Assembly (NCBI GenBank): GCA_937893015.1
Contig: CALBJX010000029.1
Coordinates: 1 to 16,843, forward strand
DNA from: an uncultured Verrucomicrobiales bacterium
GTDB lineage: Bacteria; Verrucomicrobiota; Verrucomicrobiia; Verrucomicrobiales; Akkermansiaceae
Length of the DNA stretch: 16,843 nucleotides
Direction: 5' to 3'
The translations under genes and the position numbers were made by a program. Below the pieces are notes generated by a model. The model ran no database searches. It was not told where the DNA came from and was given only the letters and a program-made list of their open reading frames with translations. Below, piece by piece: positions 1 through 8,024 of the stretch; position 1 is the first letter of the stretch, and every line of letters begins with the position of its first letter.

Positions 1-936
1 CTGCACGGTGGGCGGCTCGATGTCCACGAAGGGCAGGGCTTCGCCCTCGGGGTCGCCCACGATGGTCTCGCCGATGTCCACGTCCTCGAAGCCCGAGAGA
101 CCGATGATGTTGCCGGCCTCGCCGATGGCGGATTCCGTGTTCTGGAGACCGCTGAACTCAAAAATCTTCGTCACCTTGCCCTGCACGCGGGAGCCGTCCG
201 GGCGCAGCAGGTACACCGTGTCGCCCTTCTGCACACGGCCGTGCGTGATGCGGCCCACGGCCACACGACCCACGTAGTCATCCCAGTCGATGTTGGAGAT
301 GAGCATCTTGAAAGGCTTGTCGGGGTCGGCATCCTCGGGCGCGGGGATGTGCTTGACAATCTGTTGGAGCAGGGGGGTGCAGTCCACGGGGGGCTCGCCC
401 TCGGGGCTGTTCATGAAATAGCCGTCGCGGGCGGAGCCGTACACAAAGGGAGCCTCGAACTGCTCCTCCGTGGCATCCAAATCCATGAGCAGCTCCAGCA
501 CCTGGTCCTTCACCTTCAGCGGGTCGGCATGGGGGCGGTCAATCTTGTTGATGACCACGATGGGCAGCAGCCCCTCTTGGAGCGCCTTGCGGAGCACGAA
601 GCGCGTCTGCGCCTGCGGGCCTTCGTAGGCATCCACCACGAGAATCACGCCGTCCACCATCTTCATCACGCGCTCCACCTCTGCGCCGAAGTCGGCGTGC
701 CCGGGGGTGTCCACGATGTTGATGGTGTAGTCGTTCCAGTGAATGGAGGTGTTTTTCGCCTTGATGGTGATGCCCTTTTCGCGCTCCAAATCCATGGAGT
801 CCATGGCACGCTCCTGCACCTCCTGATTTTCACGATAGGTGCCGCCCGCTTTCAGCAGCTGGTCCACAAGGGTGGTTTTGCCGTGGTCAACGTGGGCGAT
901 AATGGCGAGGTTACGGAACTTGGATGCATCACTCAT
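1..936 (-). CDS. typA: Translational GTPase TypA/BipA, N-terminal part (cut by window edge)
   Basis: Ribosome-associated GTPase of the EF-G/LepA superfamily, known in other bacteria for stress, cold and ribosome-assembly roles. The visible 312 residues hold all G motifs: AHVDHGKTT at 14-22 (P-loop), GITI at 55-58, DTPGH at 76-80 and NKID at 130-133, with GSA near 180. A beta-barrel domain follows, containing YVGRVAVGRI. TypA proteins are about 600 residues, so roughly half lies beyond base 1. The frame is open to the window edge with no stop. The start ATG at 936-934 gives MSDASKFRN, which places the G1 motif where family members have it. There is no Shine-Dalgarno; the bases just before the ATG are TGTTTTTCTT on the coding strand. 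The gene is divergent from the addB-like gene. Identification is firm. Confidence 0.96.
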   Translation of the reverse strand, partial: MSDASKFRNLAIIAHVDHGKTTLVDQLLKAGGTYRENQEVQERAMDSMDLEREKGITIKAKNTSIHWNDYTINIVDTPGHADFGAEVERVMKMVDGVILVVDAYEGPQAQTRFVLRKALQEGLLPIVVINKIDRPHADPLKVKDQVLELLMDLDATEEQFEAPFVYGSARDGYFMNSPEGEPPVDCTPLLQQIVKHIPAPEDADPDKPFKMLISNIDWDDYVGRVAVGRITHGRVQKGDTVYLLRPDGSRVQGKVTKIFEFSGLQNTESAIGEAGNIIGLSGFEDVDIGETIVGDPEGEALPFVDIEPPTVQ

Positions 937-946
937 AAGAAAAACA

Positions 947-966
947 GCGGAGCGGTACAGCTCCGC
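947..966 (-). promoter_or_regulatory. 5'-leader hairpin of typA, terminator-like
   Basis: A perfect 7-bp inverted repeat (GCGGAGC at 947-953, GCTCCGC at 960-966) encloses a 6-nt loop. On the typA strand the hairpin is followed by TGTTTTTCTT and then directly by the typA ATG. Its first base coincides with the transcription start predicted from the -10 box at 973-978. It therefore occupies the whole leader and looks like an intrinsic terminator placed before the start codon. It could be an attenuator, a 5'-end stabiliser, or chance. The structure is seen directly; the role is inference. Confidence 0.5.
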
Positions 967-972
967 GAGGAA

Positions 973-1001
973 AGTTTAGCACAAAAATCGCACCTTGTGA
1001 A
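973..1001 (-). promoter_or_regulatory. Promoter of typA
   Basis: On the minus strand, -35 TTCACA (996-1001), a 17-nt spacer, then -10 TAAACT (973-978). A TG lies one base before the -10, making it extended. The predicted transcription start is near 966, giving a leader of about 30 nt. The spacing and the 5/6 match at -35 make this a good sigma70-type candidate. Confidence 0.6.
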
Positions 1002-1132
1002 GCGCAAAGAGTGTATGCTTGATTTGCCTCCGCGAAAACAAAAAGTGCCGCCGGAAGGTCGGCTGCGCGGAGCGGAAAAGCCCCGGGTGCCCGTCGGTGT
1101 CATCCCGCCTTCGTTTTGTGAGCCCTTTATCC

Positions 1133-1161
1133 TTGTTATCTCTCCCTTGTTGTGAGATAAT
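1133..1161 (+). promoter_or_regulatory. Promoter of the addB-addA operon with an overlapping inverted repeat
   Basis: -35 TTGTTA (1133-1138), a 17-nt spacer, -10 GATAAT (1156-1161), and a predicted start near 1168, about 24 nt before the ATG. A perfect 7-bp inverted repeat, TTATCTC at 1136-1142 and GAGATAA at 1154-1160, overlaps both promoter hexamers with centres 18 bp apart. That layout would suit a dimeric repressor. The promoter is a good match; the operator role is speculative. Confidence 0.55.
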
Positions 1162-1191
1162 GGCGGCACTCAACGGAGACCTGATTTTCCT

Positions 1192-4100
1192 ATGACTGAA
1201 ACGGAAACTTTTCGCGGTAACATCGAATGGCTGGGCTGGGATAAGCCTGCGATTGAGCTGGTGGCGGATTTCCTGACAACGCGGCTCTGCGAACAAGACC
1301 TGGCGCGTGCCACTGTTGTGGTGCCGACCGCGGAGAGTCAGCGAGCTCTTAAGGAATACATGGCGGAGCGGCTTCGGCGCCCCGTGCTGATGCCGCACAT
1401 CGTACAGCCCGGTCATCTGATGGTTATGCCCGAGTCTGCCGGGACGGCCTCGGAGACGGATGTCTTTGCCGCATGGCTCAAGGTGATGAGCAGGGTGGCG
1501 CGTGAGGTGCAGGCGGATGAGACGGGACGCTGGTTTGACCTCTTCCCGAAAGCTCCGGTGGGTAGTTCGGCTCCATGGGTGTTGAACATGGCGCAGCGCC
1601 TTCTTCTCCTGCGCACGCAGATGGAACAGGAATGCCTGACGGACAGCTATGCTGAAGTATTGCCGGGGTATGCACCGGATTTTACCGCCAAGCGGGCGGA
1701 AGCGTGGCAGAGATTCGTGACCCGCATGGGCGCACGATGGAATGCTGTGCAGCGACTCTTCCGCATGGTGGACGAGGAGCTGCAGCACCAAGGACTGCGC
1801 ACTCGCGAAGAAGTGCTGGCGGAGATGATTCGGCACCCGCAGCTCCTGCGCCGTGGAAGTTGGCTGGTGCTCGCCTGTGTGCCGGAGCTGTCTCCGCTCA
1901 ACGAGCTGTTTATTCGCCATGCCGTGGAGAGTGGGCAACGCCGCCTCTGTGTGCTGGTGAACGCCCCGCAGGATGAAGCTCCTTGGTTTGATGGCTTCGG
2001 GCGCCCGTTGGTGCGGGACGCCGCCGGACAACGCGTTTCTCGTTGGCTGGATGATGCCATTGCCCTGCGCATGGATGAGGAGGGGCGACCCGCTGTGTCG
2101 AATGGGCAATCGGTGATTCATCAGGCGGCTGATGCAGAGGATATGGGCGCCAAGGCGGCGGCCTTGGCGGCGGGAAAATCTTCACAGGAGGTATGCGTGG
2201 CCGTTTGTGATCATGCCATGGCTCCCGCCGTGCATGCTGCCTTCCTCCGCGCAGAGGGAACGCCATGGTGTCTGAATTTGCCCGCGGGGCGTTCCGCCGC
2301 GGCAACACAGGAGGGAAGTTTGGCTGCCTGTTTGGCTGAGGCTTTGCAAGTTCCCCGCCGTCTGCCTCTTTACAACGAACGCACCGGGCGAGTGGAAAAT
2401 AATGAGCCGAATCTGCTGGAGCCGCTGCGTGCCCTGCTCGGTAATGAGGTCCTGCAACGTAGTTTTGAGCTGTCGTGCTCTGCGGAGGAGCAAACCGCGG
2501 ATTTATGCGGCTTTGATACGGCGTTGGATGAGGTGTTCCGCACGGCTTATCCCTCTCACATACAGGACTTGGTGCGCTGTTTTGCGGCGCCTCGCGGGAC
2601 AGAGGGGGACAAGGCGGGCTCGACCGCTCTGCTCTATGTGCGTTTCGTGTGCCGCCTCGTGCAGGAATGCAGCGGTTCCCCCGAGGAGATGTCCGGTGCT
2701 TTGCGTGCCTTGAGCCGCTTGTTGGAGGCGGCGCAGCGCACGGCGGGCGGTTCTCTTTTGGCGGAGCCCCTGCGCAAGTTGGCTGTTTTTGTGCAAAGCC
2801 GCGGCTCTGCCTATGCCCGCCCGGTGTTGCAGCTGCTTCTGCACCGCACCTTGACTGAGGCGGCTAAGCAAAAGCTGCCCTTCCTGCGCCGCGAGGAAAC
2901 CCACGGCGATGTGGTGGGTTGGAATGAGCTGACTTACAGCCGTGCCTCCCATCTCATCCTTTGCGGGATGCATGATGACTGCGTGCCCGCCCGCCCGCTG
3001 ACGGATATCTTTTTGCCCGATGCGCTGCGGTGCATGGTGGGGATTACCTCCTCGGAGAGCCGCACGGCACGCGATGCTTTCCTGTTGACGGCCTTGTTGC
3101 ACAGCCGGCCGAACCGCGTTCGCTTTATCGTGGCCCGTTCTCGTACGGATGGCGCACCTCCCGCGCCCTCCTCTCTGCTGCTGCGTTGCGGGCAGAACCG
3201 CGCGGAGCTGGCAGCTCGTGTCGCCTACCTTTTCCGCGAGCCGGAGGAAGTCGCGCATCGCAAGGAATATCGTCATTGGAACTTGTTGCGTGCTCCCGAG
3301 ATGAGCGAGGCACAAATGGGCTATCTGGCAGACCTCCGCCGTGCGGACGGCTCCGCTATCGAGAATCCCTTTGCCGAGGGTAATCCGAATGTCCGCGCCT
3401 TTTCCCCTTCGCTGATAAACGCGTTCCTGCGCTGCCCGCTGCGTTTTTGGTTGCAATATGCCTGCGGGCTCTCCCCCTCCGATGCATACCCCGAGGATGT
3501 GAGCGAGTTGCAGGGCAACCAGTACGGCGACCTGATGCACGAGGTGCTGTGCCGCTTCACGGAGCAATACGATGCGGCGGACAAGCTGCCCGAAGGGGAG
3601 GAGCCCGAACAGCTGGTTGTCCTCCGCGCCGATATCGACCGCCTGACGGAACAGTGCTACCGCCGCTATGGCGACACGAACCGCGCCTTGCTGCTGGTGC
3701 AGAAGGAACAGATGAAGGCCGCTCTGCATGACTTCGTCCGCTGCCACCGCGAGGATTTGCTCCGCGGTTGGCGCGTGAAGTGGCGGGAGGAGAAGGTGAA
3801 CTACACCATGCTGGTCCCGTTTACCATGCGTCTCGATCGCGTGGACCGCAATGACATCACGGGACAATGGCGCATCATTGACTACAAATCCAACGACAAA
3901 CTTCCCGATGCGGCGCACTATGCCCCCCTCGACCCGGAGGTGTGCCCTCTCAGGGACACGGAGCTGGGGCTCTGTGCTTTCTCGGAGCTTCACACGCTCG
4001 CCGACGGCACGCAGCGCGAGCACTTTTACCGCATCACCAACGTGCAGCTGCCGCTCTACGCGATGGCCTTGCGCCAACTTTGCAAAGAAAAGGGCGAGCC

Positions 4101-4386
4101 ATTCTCCTTCCCCCTGCTGGGTTACTATAATCTTCCTCGCGGCAGGGCGGAGGCCTCCTTTACCCTGCTGCATACCAAAGGTAAGCCGCAGCTCGATACC
4201 ATAGAGTCGTATGAAGAACGCTTTTTGGTTGCCATTTGCTCTGTGGTCACACTTATTCGTCAGGGCGCTTGCCTCCGCTCCGCGGAGTCTCTGGGGTTCA
4301 AAACTCCGACCTCTTCCTTCGGTGCCCTCACACCTGATGATGACCCCCGCACTCTCTGCGGTATGAAGGCTGAATTCAACTCCTGA
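1192..4386 (+). CDS. addB: AddB-like PD-(D/E)XK nuclease subunit of an AddAB-type helicase-nuclease
   Basis: A 1064-residue protein, probably the AddB-type partner of the helicase encoded next. Together such proteins resect double-strand DNA ends for RecA-dependent repair. The C-terminal RecB-family nuclease domain is clear: SLINAFLRCPLRFWLQY near 740, GDLMHEVL with H783, D882 in RLDRVD, D897 and K899 in IIDYKS, and Q952-x3-Y956. The N-terminus (ATVVVPTAESQRALKEYM) resembles the degenerate helicase half of AddB. The P-loop GxxGxGKT of Bacillus-type AddB is absent, and so is the C-terminal CxxC...C part of the Fe-S cluster motif; the last 60 residues have only scattered cysteines. Bacteroidota-type AddB proteins look similar. 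The start ATG follows TTTTCC; a weak GGAGA lies 12 nt upstream, too far for a normal ribosome-binding site. The addA-like gene begins 14 nt after the stop. Confidence 0.85.
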   Translation: MTETETFRGNIEWLGWDKPAIELVADFLTTRLCEQDLARATVVVPTAESQRALKEYMAERLRRPVLMPHIVQPGHLMVMPESAGTASETDVFAAWLKVMSRVAREVQADETGRWFDLFPKAPVGSSAPWVLNMAQRLLLLRTQMEQECLTDSYAEVLPGYAPDFTAKRAEAWQRFVTRMGARWNAVQRLFRMVDEELQHQGLRTREEVLAEMIRHPQLLRRGSWLVLACVPELSPLNELFIRHAVESGQRRLCVLVNAPQDEAPWFDGFGRPLVRDAAGQRVSRWLDDAIALRMDEEGRPAVSNGQSVIHQAADAEDMGAKAAALAAGKSSQEVCVAVCDHAMAPAVHAAFLRAEGTPWCLNLPAGRSAAATQEGSLAACLAEALQVPRRLPLYNERTGRVENNEPNLLEPLRALLGNEVLQRSFELSCSAEEQTADLCGFDTALDEVFRTAYPSHIQDLVRCFAAPRGTEGDKAGSTALLYVRFVCRLVQECSGSPEEMSGALRALSRLLEAAQRTAGGSLLAEPLRKLAVFVQSRGSAYARPVLQLLLHRTLTEAAKQKLPFLRREETHGDVVGWNELTYSRASHLILCGMHDDCVPARPLTDIFLPDALRCMVGITSSESRTARDAFLLTALLHSRPNRVRFIVARSRTDGAPPAPSSLLLRCGQNRAELAARVAYLFREPEEVAHRKEYRHWNLLRAPEMSEAQMGYLADLRRADGSAIENPFAEGNPNVRAFSPSLINAFLRCPLRFWLQYACGLSPSDAYPEDVSELQGNQYGDLMHEVLCRFTEQYDAADKLPEGEEPEQLVVLRADIDRLTEQCYRRYGDTNRALLLVQKEQMKAALHDFVRCHREDLLRGWRVKWREEKVNYTMLVPFTMRLDRVDRNDITGQWRIIDYKSNDKLPDAAHYAPLDPEVCPLRDTELGLCAFSELHTLADGTQREHFYRITNVQLPLYAMALRQLCKEKGEPFSFPLLGYYNLPRGRAEASFTLLHTKGKPQLDTIESYEERFLVAICSVVTLIRQGACLRSAESLGFKTPTSSFGALTPDDDPRTLCGMKAEFNS

Positions 4387-4400
4387 CCCTCCTGCTTCCT

Positions 4401-7400
4401 ATGTCGCATTCTTCCTTTTCTGTCCTGAGCAACTGCATTGCCGCCTCAGCGGGTACGGGCAAGACCTACCGCCTCGTCTCCCGCTACATCGCGCTGCTTT
4501 GCCTCGGCGCCCGCCCCGATTCGCTGGTGGCCCTCACCTTCACCAACAAAGCGGCCGGCGAGTTCCGCAACCGCATCTTGGAGGCTCTGGCACAGGGTGC
4601 CCTCTTTGTCCCTGATTCCCGCCGGCCGCGGGAGAAACAGCGCAATCCGCTGGCAGTGCGCGTGGTGGAGACGCTTTTCGGAAGTCCCGGGAATGCGGAA
4701 ACCGTGCCGCTGTTGGCCGGGGCTGATGCCGGCCTTTTGAGGCGTGCGGAGGAGGCCTGTTGCTTTCCGGAGGATTTTGCCGAGCTGCAGGAGCTGCTGG
4801 GGCACGCTCTTGATGCACCCTATTTCTGCGGATTGCTGGAGCAGTTGATTCGGCAGCTCCCGCAGTTGCAACTCTCCACGCTGGATAGCTTCTTCCAGAA
4901 GCTCGTCTCGCAGCATTGCATGGAGCTGGGGCTGGGCGATGTCAGCCCTCTGATGGGGGATGACGAGAAACGCGCTCGTAAAGAAGCGCTTCACGAGATG
5001 ATTCAGCTGCACGATGAGAGTGAGGAACTTCGCCGCGGCTTCATCGATATGTGTCTCTCCGTCACCAAGGGGAATCCCAAGGGCTTGGAGGAAAAGCTGG
5101 CAGAATACGTCAAAAAATACGGTTTGTTGGTTGAGCGATACCCGGAGGAGGAGGCGTGGCGGCAATTCTCATCCTTCGGGCTGGAGGACGTGACGGAGAC
5201 ACCCGCCATGACGGCGGATGAGTGGGCCGCTATCAAGGCGGAGTATGAAGAGGCTCGCGCTGCGGTTGTGGCGGATTTTAAGCCGAATTCCCGCCCGGAC
5301 CAAGCAACCCGCGGCTTTCTCGCCAAGATGGAGGCGGGCAACTTCGGCAGCATGACCTATCTGGATAAATATCTCGATGATGAAGATTTCTGCGGCGCGG
5401 CGCATGATCGTTTGCGTGCGCTCATCTGCAGCATCCGTGAGCGCTGCCGCACGGACCTGATTCGCACCACGGAGCTGAAGACGCTGGGGGTGTATCGTCT
5501 GCTGCTTGCCTATGCAGAGTGTTATCGCCGCAGCGTGCGGAGCACGGGGCGTATGACCTTCCGCGACATGACGCAGGCGGCACAGGGTCTCTTTGAAATG
5601 CAGGCTACGGAGGAGGAAAGCTGCCGCTATGACCACTGGATGCTCGATGAGTTCCAAGATACGGATCGCGTGCAGTGGAATGCTCTGCGTGGGCTGCTGG
5701 ATGATGTGGTGACGGAGAGCGAACTGACCGGCAGTTGCGAGCGGGGCGGGCGGGAGTTCCGCAGCTCCTCGCGCAGTCTCTTTGTGGTGGGTGACAGCAA
5801 ACAGGGGATTTATGGATTCCGCGGTACGGACGGCTCCTTGTTCTCCATGCTGCATGACCCCGACGCCCCCGCTCTGCAGGCGGGAGATGAGCACTACCAT
5901 GAGGTGTTGGTCCCATCCACGCTTTCGCTCAGTTATCGCTCCGCCCGTTCCGTGATGGGGGAGGACGGGGTGGTGAATGAACTTTTCGCCGGTATCGCAG
6001 ACGCTGTGCAGCGTCGCGCAGCAGATCGCGCGGACAAGGAGGGATGGGAGAGGGAGGCGAGCAGGGAATCGGCGGCTCTCTCCGCCTTCTGTCATCATGA
6101 TACGGCCCGCCGTGCGCAGGGCTACGTGCGCATGGAGCTGCTGGAGAAAACGGCGGATGACGCGACCCTGCGCGAACAAGTGATGCCGCAGGCCATTGTC
6201 CGCATTCTGAAGCAGGAGCTTATCACGGAGGCGGAAAATGCTCTGCGTGCGGATTTGACCGTGGCTGTGCTTGTTCGCTCCAATGCAGAGGCAAAGGCTA
6301 TCGTTCAATACCTGCGCCGCCATCTGCCGCACCTGCCTGTGCAGCTGGTGGGGGATGCCGAGATCGCTGCGGCTTCGGCACTGGGGGAGCTGCTCTTCTC
6401 GCTCTTCCTTTGGCTGCAACATCCTGCGGATTCTTACCGCTTGGGTATCCTGCGCCTTTCACCTCTCGCAGTGCTCACGCAGCATGAGGCCGGCATCTCT
6501 GCCGCTCATGCCGCCCTGCAGCGGATGCTTGATGAGCGAGGTTATGCCGCCTTCTTGCGCGAGCGTTTGATTCCTTTATTGCCCGAGTGTGCGGGTGCTC
6601 GCACGTTCGACGAGTGGTTGTCCGCAGCAACGGAGTTCGACCTTGCGGGCGGCACGCCGGAGGAGTGGCTTGACTTCATGAAGCAGCGCTGCTCACGAGA
6701 TGCCGCCTCCTCCCGTGCCGTGCAGGTGATGACCATGCACAAGAGCAAGGGGTTGGAGTTTGATGCCGTCATCATCCCTTACATTGACGGCGACCCTATG
6801 GACAGCACTGAGAATATGAATTTCTTCACCATGCCCGGTGCCGTCATGGTATCTCCCGGGGGGGAGGGGCAACGCGCCGCCTTTGCCGAGGGCCCTTTGG
6901 TCGCGTTGACGGAGGAATGGAAGCTGCAACAGCGGCGGGAGGCCTACAACCTGATGTATGTCGCCGTTACCCGTGCCAAATACGCAAACTATCTGCTGCT
7001 GCGCTCGGTGGGGAAACTGACGGAGCGCAAGAAGTCGCCTTCCTTCGTGGAGGTGAAGTCTGATTCCGCGGCCGCCGTGTTGGCTCGTGCCGTGTTGGGC
7101 GAGGAGCGATTTGACGAAGGCTCTGAACCCTTTGCGTTGCTGACATCGCACGGCATCCTCTATGAAAAGGGGACACCCGCATGGTATGCCGAGATGCAGG
7201 AGGAAAAGGCAAATAAGCATGCGGCTTCAAAGGCAGATGCTGCCGCTGCAGCCGCTCTTCTGCCGCCGATGGTGCGCCGCCGCAAGGTTTCCCCCTCTAA
7301 AATCGGAGAGGAGAAAGCGGAGCCGGCAGCGCAGGCTTCCGCCGCGAGCCGGACGGCCCGTTCGCCACTATATGGGGAGGATCGCAGTGCTGCAGAGTTC

Positions 7401-7892
7401 GGCACCGCGGTGCATGAGCTCTTTGAGCGTATCGAGTGGCCGGAGTCGGCCCCTGAGGAACTGTTCGCAGGGGAAAACACACCCGAGGCTGCTTTAGTGC
7501 GCTCCGCTTTGCGCATCCCCGCCATTGCCTCCCTTTTCCGTCCGCAGGCGGGGAAGGAGGTCTACAACGAGCAGGACATAGATGCCCTGTGGACGCTTGA
7601 CGGGGAAGAGGTCTGGGTGTCCGGTACCATTGATCGCCTTGTCCTCACCCGCGATGCCGACGGGCGCGTCACCGACGCACACATCATCGACTTCAAGACC
7701 GACCTGCGCGACGATGCCCTCTCCCCCGAAGCTCAGGATACCGCCCTCTGCAACCGCCACCGCCCGCAGATGCAGTCCTACACCAAGCTGGTTGTCGCCG
7801 CCTTCGGGCTGAACTCGGAGCAGGTACACGTCACCCTCATCTCCGTGCCGAGCAACGGCGCGGAACCGCGTGCCGTCGTTTGCGCCTGCTGA
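4401..7892 (+). CDS. addA: AddA/RecB-like UvrD-family helicase with C-terminal nuclease domain
   Basis: A 1163-residue superfamily 1 helicase-nuclease, the motor and second nuclease of an AddAB-type complex acting on DNA ends. Motifs in order: Walker A AASAGTGKT at 14-22 (K21), ALTFTNKAA for motif Ia, DEFQDTD at 416-422 (Walker B), VVGDSKQGIYGFRG at 462-475, MTMHKSKGLEFD at 777-788 and YVAVTRAK at 853-860. The C-terminal nuclease has GTAVHELF with H1005, D1078, D1097 and K1099 in IIDFKT, and Q1123-x3-Y1127, so all catalytic positions are present. Length is close to that of known AddA. The start ATG, 14 nt after the addB stop, is preceded by CTTCCT with no Shine-Dalgarno, so translational coupling or re-initiation is likely. 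AddA versus a RecB-like name is the main uncertainty; the partner gene favours AddA. Confidence 0.92.
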   Translation: MSHSSFSVLSNCIAASAGTGKTYRLVSRYIALLCLGARPDSLVALTFTNKAAGEFRNRILEALAQGALFVPDSRRPREKQRNPLAVRVVETLFGSPGNAETVPLLAGADAGLLRRAEEACCFPEDFAELQELLGHALDAPYFCGLLEQLIRQLPQLQLSTLDSFFQKLVSQHCMELGLGDVSPLMGDDEKRARKEALHEMIQLHDESEELRRGFIDMCLSVTKGNPKGLEEKLAEYVKKYGLLVERYPEEEAWRQFSSFGLEDVTETPAMTADEWAAIKAEYEEARAAVVADFKPNSRPDQATRGFLAKMEAGNFGSMTYLDKYLDDEDFCGAAHDRLRALICSIRERCRTDLIRTTELKTLGVYRLLLAYAECYRRSVRSTGRMTFRDMTQAAQGLFEMQATEEESCRYDHWMLDEFQDTDRVQWNALRGLLDDVVTESELTGSCERGGREFRSSSRSLFVVGDSKQGIYGFRGTDGSLFSMLHDPDAPALQAGDEHYHEVLVPSTLSLSYRSARSVMGEDGVVNELFAGIADAVQRRAADRADKEGWEREASRESAALSAFCHHDTARRAQGYVRMELLEKTADDATLREQVMPQAIVRILKQELITEAENALRADLTVAVLVRSNAEAKAIVQYLRRHLPHLPVQLVGDAEIAAASALGELLFSLFLWLQHPADSYRLGILRLSPLAVLTQHEAGISAAHAALQRMLDERGYAAFLRERLIPLLPECAGARTFDEWLSAATEFDLAGGTPEEWLDFMKQRCSRDAASSRAVQVMTMHKSKGLEFDAVIIPYIDGDPMDSTENMNFFTMPGAVMVSPGGEGQRAAFAEGPLVALTEEWKLQQRREAYNLMYVAVTRAKYANYLLLRSVGKLTERKKSPSFVEVKSDSAAAVLARAVLGEERFDEGSEPFALLTSHGILYEKGTPAWYAEMQEEKANKHAASKADAAAAAALLPPMVRRRKVSPSKIGEEKAEPAAQASAASRTARSPLYGEDRSAAEFGTAVHELFERIEWPESAPEELFAGENTPEAALVRSALRIPAIASLFRPQAGKEVYNEQDIDALWTLDGEEVWVSGTIDRLVLTRDADGRVTDAHIIDFKTDLRDDALSPEAQDTALCNRHRPQMQSYTKLVVAAFGLNSEQVHVTLISVPSNGAEPRAVVCAC

Positions 7893-7914
7893 GTGGGCGG
7901 GCGAAGGAAACGCA

Positions 7915-7931
7915 AAAAAGACGCACTTTTT
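7915..7931 (+). terminator. Weak candidate terminator after the addBA operon
   Basis: AAAAAG (7915-7920) and CTTTTT (7926-7931) form a 6-bp stem with a 5-nt loop, 22 nt after the addA stop. The stem is AT-rich and ends in the T run itself, so it is at best a poor intrinsic terminator. It is listed because it is the only candidate before the next promoter. Confidence 0.25.
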
Positions 7932-7944
7932 CCGCGAAAGTGGC

Positions 7945-7973
7945 TTGAAACGTGATGCCCGGAGTGATAGAAT
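7945..7973 (+). promoter_or_regulatory. Promoter of the acyl-CoA ligase gene
   Basis: -35 TTGAAA (7945-7950), a 17-nt spacer and -10 TAGAAT (7968-7973): two 5/6 matches at ideal spacing, among the best promoters in the window. The predicted start is near 7980, giving a leader of about 45 nt without a Shine-Dalgarno. High expression would fit the gene's biased codon use. Confidence 0.75.
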
Positions 7974-8024
7974 ACACCCCGAGCAACGCTTGCTGCTCCC
8001 TTATTTACCACCAATATTCCTACT

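Noticed and set aside
241..1155. A 304-codon plus-strand open frame over typA and the divergent promoter region
   Set aside because: It lies antisense to the unambiguous TypA GTPase motifs and runs through the intergenic promoters.
2503..4173. A 556-codon minus-strand open frame inside the addB gene
   Set aside because: The plus-strand frame has clear nuclease motifs exactly here; the antisense product has no recognisable domain, promoter or plausible start context.
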